A stretch of 64,000 nucleotides of DNA. Origin: Agrobacterium tumefaciens_K (GTDB lineage: Bacteria; Pseudomonadota; Alphaproteobacteria; Rhizobiales; Rhizobiaceae). Shown here piece by piece: positions 61,098-64,000 of this stretch. Position numbers and translations under genes: made by a program. The stretch lies in contig NZ_JAOEGC010000002.1 in assembly GCF_031801495.1 (NCBI RefSeq), forward strand, positions 1 through 64,000, written 5' to 3'. The stretch's first letter is position 1, and the number at the start of each line of letters is the position of its first letter. The notes below the pieces were generated by a model that did no database searches, had not been told where the DNA came from, and worked only from the letters and a program-made list of their open reading frames with translations.

Positions 61098-62942
61098 ATG
61101 GGAGGGTGGTGGCCGTTGAGATACCGCTGGATAGCGCTGGTGCTTTTGGCTTTTGGTGTGGGTTATGGAGCCTTCACCAAAGGCAGCGATATTATTGCCG
61201 AACAATATTTTGCCGAAGTGTCAGATCAGGGACAGACGACGCTGAGGCTGGCGGTATCCGCGCTTGGCGGGCTTCTCAGTCGCTACGAGCCTCTGCCAGC
61301 GCTTATCGCCGATCACGATGACATCGAGGAACTTGTCGTGCATCCGCAGGATCTGGCGATGCGTCAGCGCGCCAACGTTTATCTTAAATCCATCAACATC
61401 CTGCTGGAATCCTCCGACATTTACATCATGACGCTGGATGGCGAGACGATTGCCGCCAGCAACTATGATGGGCCGGCGAGCTTCGTCGGTCAGAACTTCA
61501 GCTACCGCCCCTATTTTCAGGATGCCGCCAAAGGTTTGCAGTCCCGGTTTTTCGCACTTGGCACCACATCCAACAAGCGCGGTTACTATTTCTCCGCGCC
61601 CATTCTCTTTGACGAGCAGATCAAGGGCGTCATTGTCTTCAAGGTCGATATCGAGGGCATAGAGGCATCGTTCGGGGATGGTGAGAACCGCATTCTCGTG
61701 TCTGATCCCGAAGGCATCATCTTCATGACCGGGACGCCGCAATGGCTGTATTCCAGCCTGATGCCGCTGACGCCGGAACGACTGGCGCGCACTAGTGCGT
61801 CGCGTCGTTACTCCGATGCCCAACTCAAGGAACTTCCGCAGAGGACGGGCAGTTTCGGCACGCATCAGCTTATGACCATCCGCCAGAACGAGGACGAAAG
61901 GGAGTATCTGGTCCTGTCCCAGTCCATGCCGGAAGCAGGATGGACGGTCAACGTGCTGATCGATACGGGGTCATTGCGGACCCAGGTCAAGACGACGATG
62001 GCCGCTATCGTCCTGTGCCTGTGCCTTGCGATCGCGCTCATTGCCGCCATGCTCCAGCGCCGACGACGCATGCGGGAGCGTCTCGTCCATCAGGCCGAGG
62101 CACAGGCCGAGCTTGAACGCAGGGTGGAGGAGCGTACCGCTGACCTCGCCCGCGTCAATCGCGAAATCGAGCATGAAGTTGCCGAGCGGCGGCAAACAGA
62201 AAAGCAGCTTCGCAAGATGCAGAATGATCTTGTCCAGGCGGGCAAACTTGCCGCGCTTGGCCAGATGTCGGCAGCCCTGTCACATGAGTTCAACCAGCCG
62301 CTTGCAGCAGCCAAGAACTATGCGGAGAACGCCGCGCTCCTTGTAGAACGGGGCAGGGTGGATGACGTCACGGAAAATCTCAAACGCATCTCGGGTCTGA
62401 TCGACCGCATGGCATCGATCAGCAGGCATCTGCGTAACTTCGCCCGCAAGCCCAATGAAAAAACCAGTGCTGTCCTGCTGGAAACTGTTCTTCGCGATAC
62501 GTTGGAAATTGTCGGCGCAAGGCTGAAGGCTGCGGACGCGGTGCTGGATATCGATCTGGGGGAAATGCCGCTGGCGGTGAAGGCCGGTCCGGTCCGCTTG
62601 CAGCAGGTTCTGGTCAACATCATTTCCAATGCCGCCGATGCGGTGGAAGGTCGTAAAGATAGAAAGATCGCATGTGTGGCACGTTTGAATGGCCCTACGG
62701 TTTCGATTTTCATTCGGGATCATGGACCGGGCGTGCCTCCGGCAATCGCCGAGCGTATCTTCGATCCTTTTTTCACGACAAAGGGTGTGGGGCGCGGTCT
62801 GGGCCTTGGCCTTTCGATATCCTACAACATCATCAAGGATTTCGGTGGTCAGCTCCGTGTCCGCAACCATGATGAGGGTGGGGCGGAATTCGAAATCGAG
62901 CTGCCTGCCGCTGTGTATGTCGCGGAGGCCGCTGCCGAATGA
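61098..62942 (+). CDS. DctB-type sensor histidine kinase
   Basis: A 614-residue inner-membrane sensor. A membrane segment at about 8-25 and a second at about 295-312 bracket a periplasmic double-Cache-like region (IYIMTLDGETIAASNYDGPASFVGQNFSYRPYF), as in DctB. A coiled segment (QAEAQAELERRVEERTADLA) leads to the HisKA domain with His396 in ALSHEFNQPLAAA. The ATPase domain carries NIISNAADAVEG, DHGPGVP and GRGLGLGLSI. It is coupled to the response regulator by ATGA. The ligand may be a C4-dicarboxylate or another small acid; no dctA lies in the window. Confidence 0.87.
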   Translation: MGGWWPLRYRWIALVLLAFGVGYGAFTKGSDIIAEQYFAEVSDQGQTTLRLAVSALGGLLSRYEPLPALIADHDDIEELVVHPQDLAMRQRANVYLKSINILLESSDIYIMTLDGETIAASNYDGPASFVGQNFSYRPYFQDAAKGLQSRFFALGTTSNKRGYYFSAPILFDEQIKGVIVFKVDIEGIEASFGDGENRILVSDPEGIIFMTGTPQWLYSSLMPLTPERLARTSASRRYSDAQLKELPQRTGSFGTHQLMTIRQNEDEREYLVLSQSMPEAGWTVNVLIDTGSLRTQVKTTMAAIVLCLCLAIALIAAMLQRRRRMRERLVHQAEAQAELERRVEERTADLARVNREIEHEVAERRQTEKQLRKMQNDLVQAGKLAALGQMSAALSHEFNQPLAAAKNYAENAALLVERGRVDDVTENLKRISGLIDRMASISRHLRNFARKPNEKTSAVLLETVLRDTLEIVGARLKAADAVLDIDLGEMPLAVKAGPVRLQQVLVNIISNAADAVEGRKDRKIACVARLNGPTVSIFIRDHGPGVPPAIAERIFDPFFTTKGVGRGLGLGLSISYNIIKDFGGQLRVRNHDEGGAEFEIELPAAVYVAEAAAE

Positions 62943-64000
62943 ATGTCTCCCGCGTTCTGTTGATCGATGACGAAGAGGAGTTGCGTTTTTCGACGGCGCA
63001 GGCCCTGGAGCTTTCCGGCTTCAACGTCACCATGCTCACCAGTGCCGAACACGCGCTGGAACTGATCGGTTACAGCTTCGATGGCGTGGTCGTCAGCGAT
63101 ATCCGCATGCCCGGCATGGATGGCATGACACTGTTGCAGAAGGTCCGCGAACTGGATCCGGAGATTCCGGTGATCCTGATGACAGGCCATGGTGACGTCC
63201 AGCTTGCCGTCAGTGCCATGCGCAACGGTGCTTACGACTTCATCGAAAAGCCTTTCACGCCGCAATACCTCGCAGGCGTCATCAAGCGGGCGGAGGACAG
63301 ACGCGCACTTGTGCTGGAAAACCGGCGGCTGAAGGCTGTTGCGGGTAAACGTGACGATCTGGAGACGCGCCTGCCCGGAAGAACGCAGGTCATGGTCGAC
63401 CTGCGCTACCGGATCCGCGCCATCGGCGCGACGGATGCCGATACGTTGATCGTGGGCGATACGGGAGCCGGAAAGGAGGTCGTGGCGCGGGCGCTGCACG
63501 ACGTCAGCGCCAGAAGCAACCGGCCTTTTGTAGCGATCAATTGCGCTGCTCTGCCGCAGACCCTGATCGAGAGCGAACTGTTCGGTCACGAGGCGGGGGC
63601 TTTCCCCGGCGCGCTTCGGCCCCGATACGGCAAATTCGAACATGCTCGCGGCGGAACGATCCTGCTCGATGAAATCGGCTCCATGCCTTTCGAGCTTCAG
63701 GGCCGTTTCCTGCGCGTTCTGCAGGAGAGGGTGATAACCCGGTTGGGGTCCAACGAAATGGTGGAGCTCGATGTGCGTTTCATCGCCACCAGCAAGGTCG
63801 ATCTCGAGCGGGAGGTGGCTGCCGGACGCTTCCGTGCCGATCTCTTGTATCGTCTGAATGTCGCGACATTGCTCGTGCCGTCGCTGTCGCAGCGCAGCGC
63901 GGATATTCCGCTTCTGTTTCTGCATCTGGTGCGCGAGGCTGCTGCCCGTTATGGGCGGGAGGATGTGGACGTTCCGCAGGATCTGTTGTCCACGATGTCG
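62939..64000 (+). CDS. DctD-type sigma-54 response regulator, cut by the window end
   Basis: The first 354 residues of an NtrC/DctD-family regulator. The receiver has Asp10-Asp11, phospho-acceptor Asp54 (VVVSDIRMPG), Thr82 and Lys104. The AAA+ domain begins near 147 with Walker A GDTGAGKE (173-180) and Walker B GGTILLDEIGSM. The sigma-54-contact loop reads GAFPGA (220-225) instead of GAFTGA. The reading frame is open to the last base; the rest of the AAA+ domain and the Fis-type DNA-binding domain lie outside. It overlaps the sensor gene by ATGA. Confidence 0.88.
   Translation, partial: MNVSRVLLIDDEEELRFSTAQALELSGFNVTMLTSAEHALELIGYSFDGVVVSDIRMPGMDGMTLLQKVRELDPEIPVILMTGHGDVQLAVSAMRNGAYDFIEKPFTPQYLAGVIKRAEDRRALVLENRRLKAVAGKRDDLETRLPGRTQVMVDLRYRIRAIGATDADTLIVGDTGAGKEVVARALHDVSARSNRPFVAINCAALPQTLIESELFGHEAGAFPGALRPRYGKFEHARGGTILLDEIGSMPFELQGRFLRVLQERVITRLGSNEMVELDVRFIATSKVDLEREVAAGRFRADLLYRLNVATLLVPSLSQRSADIPLLFLHLVREAAARYGREDVDVPQDLLSTMS

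Noticed and set aside
1..64000. CRISPR arrays, tRNA or rRNA genes, insertion sequences, phage genes
   Set aside because: I found no regularly spaced repeats, no tRNA-like cloverleaf with a TTCRANYC arm, no rRNA motifs, and no transposase or integrase frames.

Overview
The window looks like about 64 kb of the main chromosome of an alphaproteobacterium of the Rhizobiaceae, closest in gene content to Agrobacterium/Rhizobium. This rests on the frcR-frcBCAK fructose locus, nrdHIEF beside recF and moeB, the order cycM-kdsB-pheA, the marR-(sRNA)-polA junction, small RNAs of rhizobial type, and uniform GC-rich coding. I see no tRNA or rRNA genes, no insertion sequence, no phage genes and no CRISPR array.

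Layout. (1) 1-11.0 kb is the accessory part: a sugar uptake and catabolism cluster with a DMT-family transporter, a ROK sugar kinase, a cytoplasmic six-hairpin glycosidase, glucosamine-6-phosphate deaminase, a complete CUT1-type ABC importer (ATPase on one strand, binding protein and two permeases on the other) and a ROK-family repressor. Five near-identical operators (TTCGTC-N5-RMCGAA type) lie in the promoter regions of its five transcription units, so it reads as one regulon. (2) 11.3-16.4 kb is the frcR / frcBCAK fructose transport locus. (3) 16.5-20.8 kb is nrdHIEF, behind a candidate NrdR box and a clear cobalamin riboswitch. (4) 20.9-29.7 kb is a mixed housekeeping stretch: lipoprotein hydrolase, recF, moeB-like, GNAT, 2-hydroxyacid dehydrogenase, SH3 protein, adenosine-kinase-like PfkB, AEC transporter and an RsmC-like methyltransferase. 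(5) 29.8-40.1 kb is the translation and RNA-metabolism block on the minus strand: rimP-nusA-ylxR/Q-infB, then rbfA-truB-rpsO-pnp. (6) 40.4-50.9 kb holds an MFS exporter, a lytic transglycosylase, recR, a MOSC protein, ybaB, dnaX, the 4.5S RNA, HIT, nudC, pheA, kdsB and cycM. (7) 51-64 kb holds PBP1A, a YbaK-domain protein, an sRNA-rich stretch around cspA, an M20 peptidase, marR, an EcpR1-like sRNA, polA, rpmF and a DctB/DctD-type two-component system cut by the window end.

How parts work together. In region 1 the importer would bring in a glycoside, the glycosidase would cleave it in the cytoplasm, the ROK kinase would phosphorylate the sugar and NagB would pass a hexosamine-6-phosphate to fructose-6-phosphate. 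No NagA deacetylase is present, so the true substrate is open. The nrd operon joins B12 sensing to deoxynucleotide supply: B12 should switch off the B12-independent class Ib enzyme. The most interesting non-coding signals are the five-site operator set, an sRNA with three CUCCUCC loops at 54.03-54.15 kb, an EcpR1-like sRNA at 57.2 kb, a pair of small-RNA-like loci sharing an exact 16-nt block (27.43 and 54.89 kb), a branched pnp leader, and an A7 slippery run in dnaX that could yield a gamma-like product.
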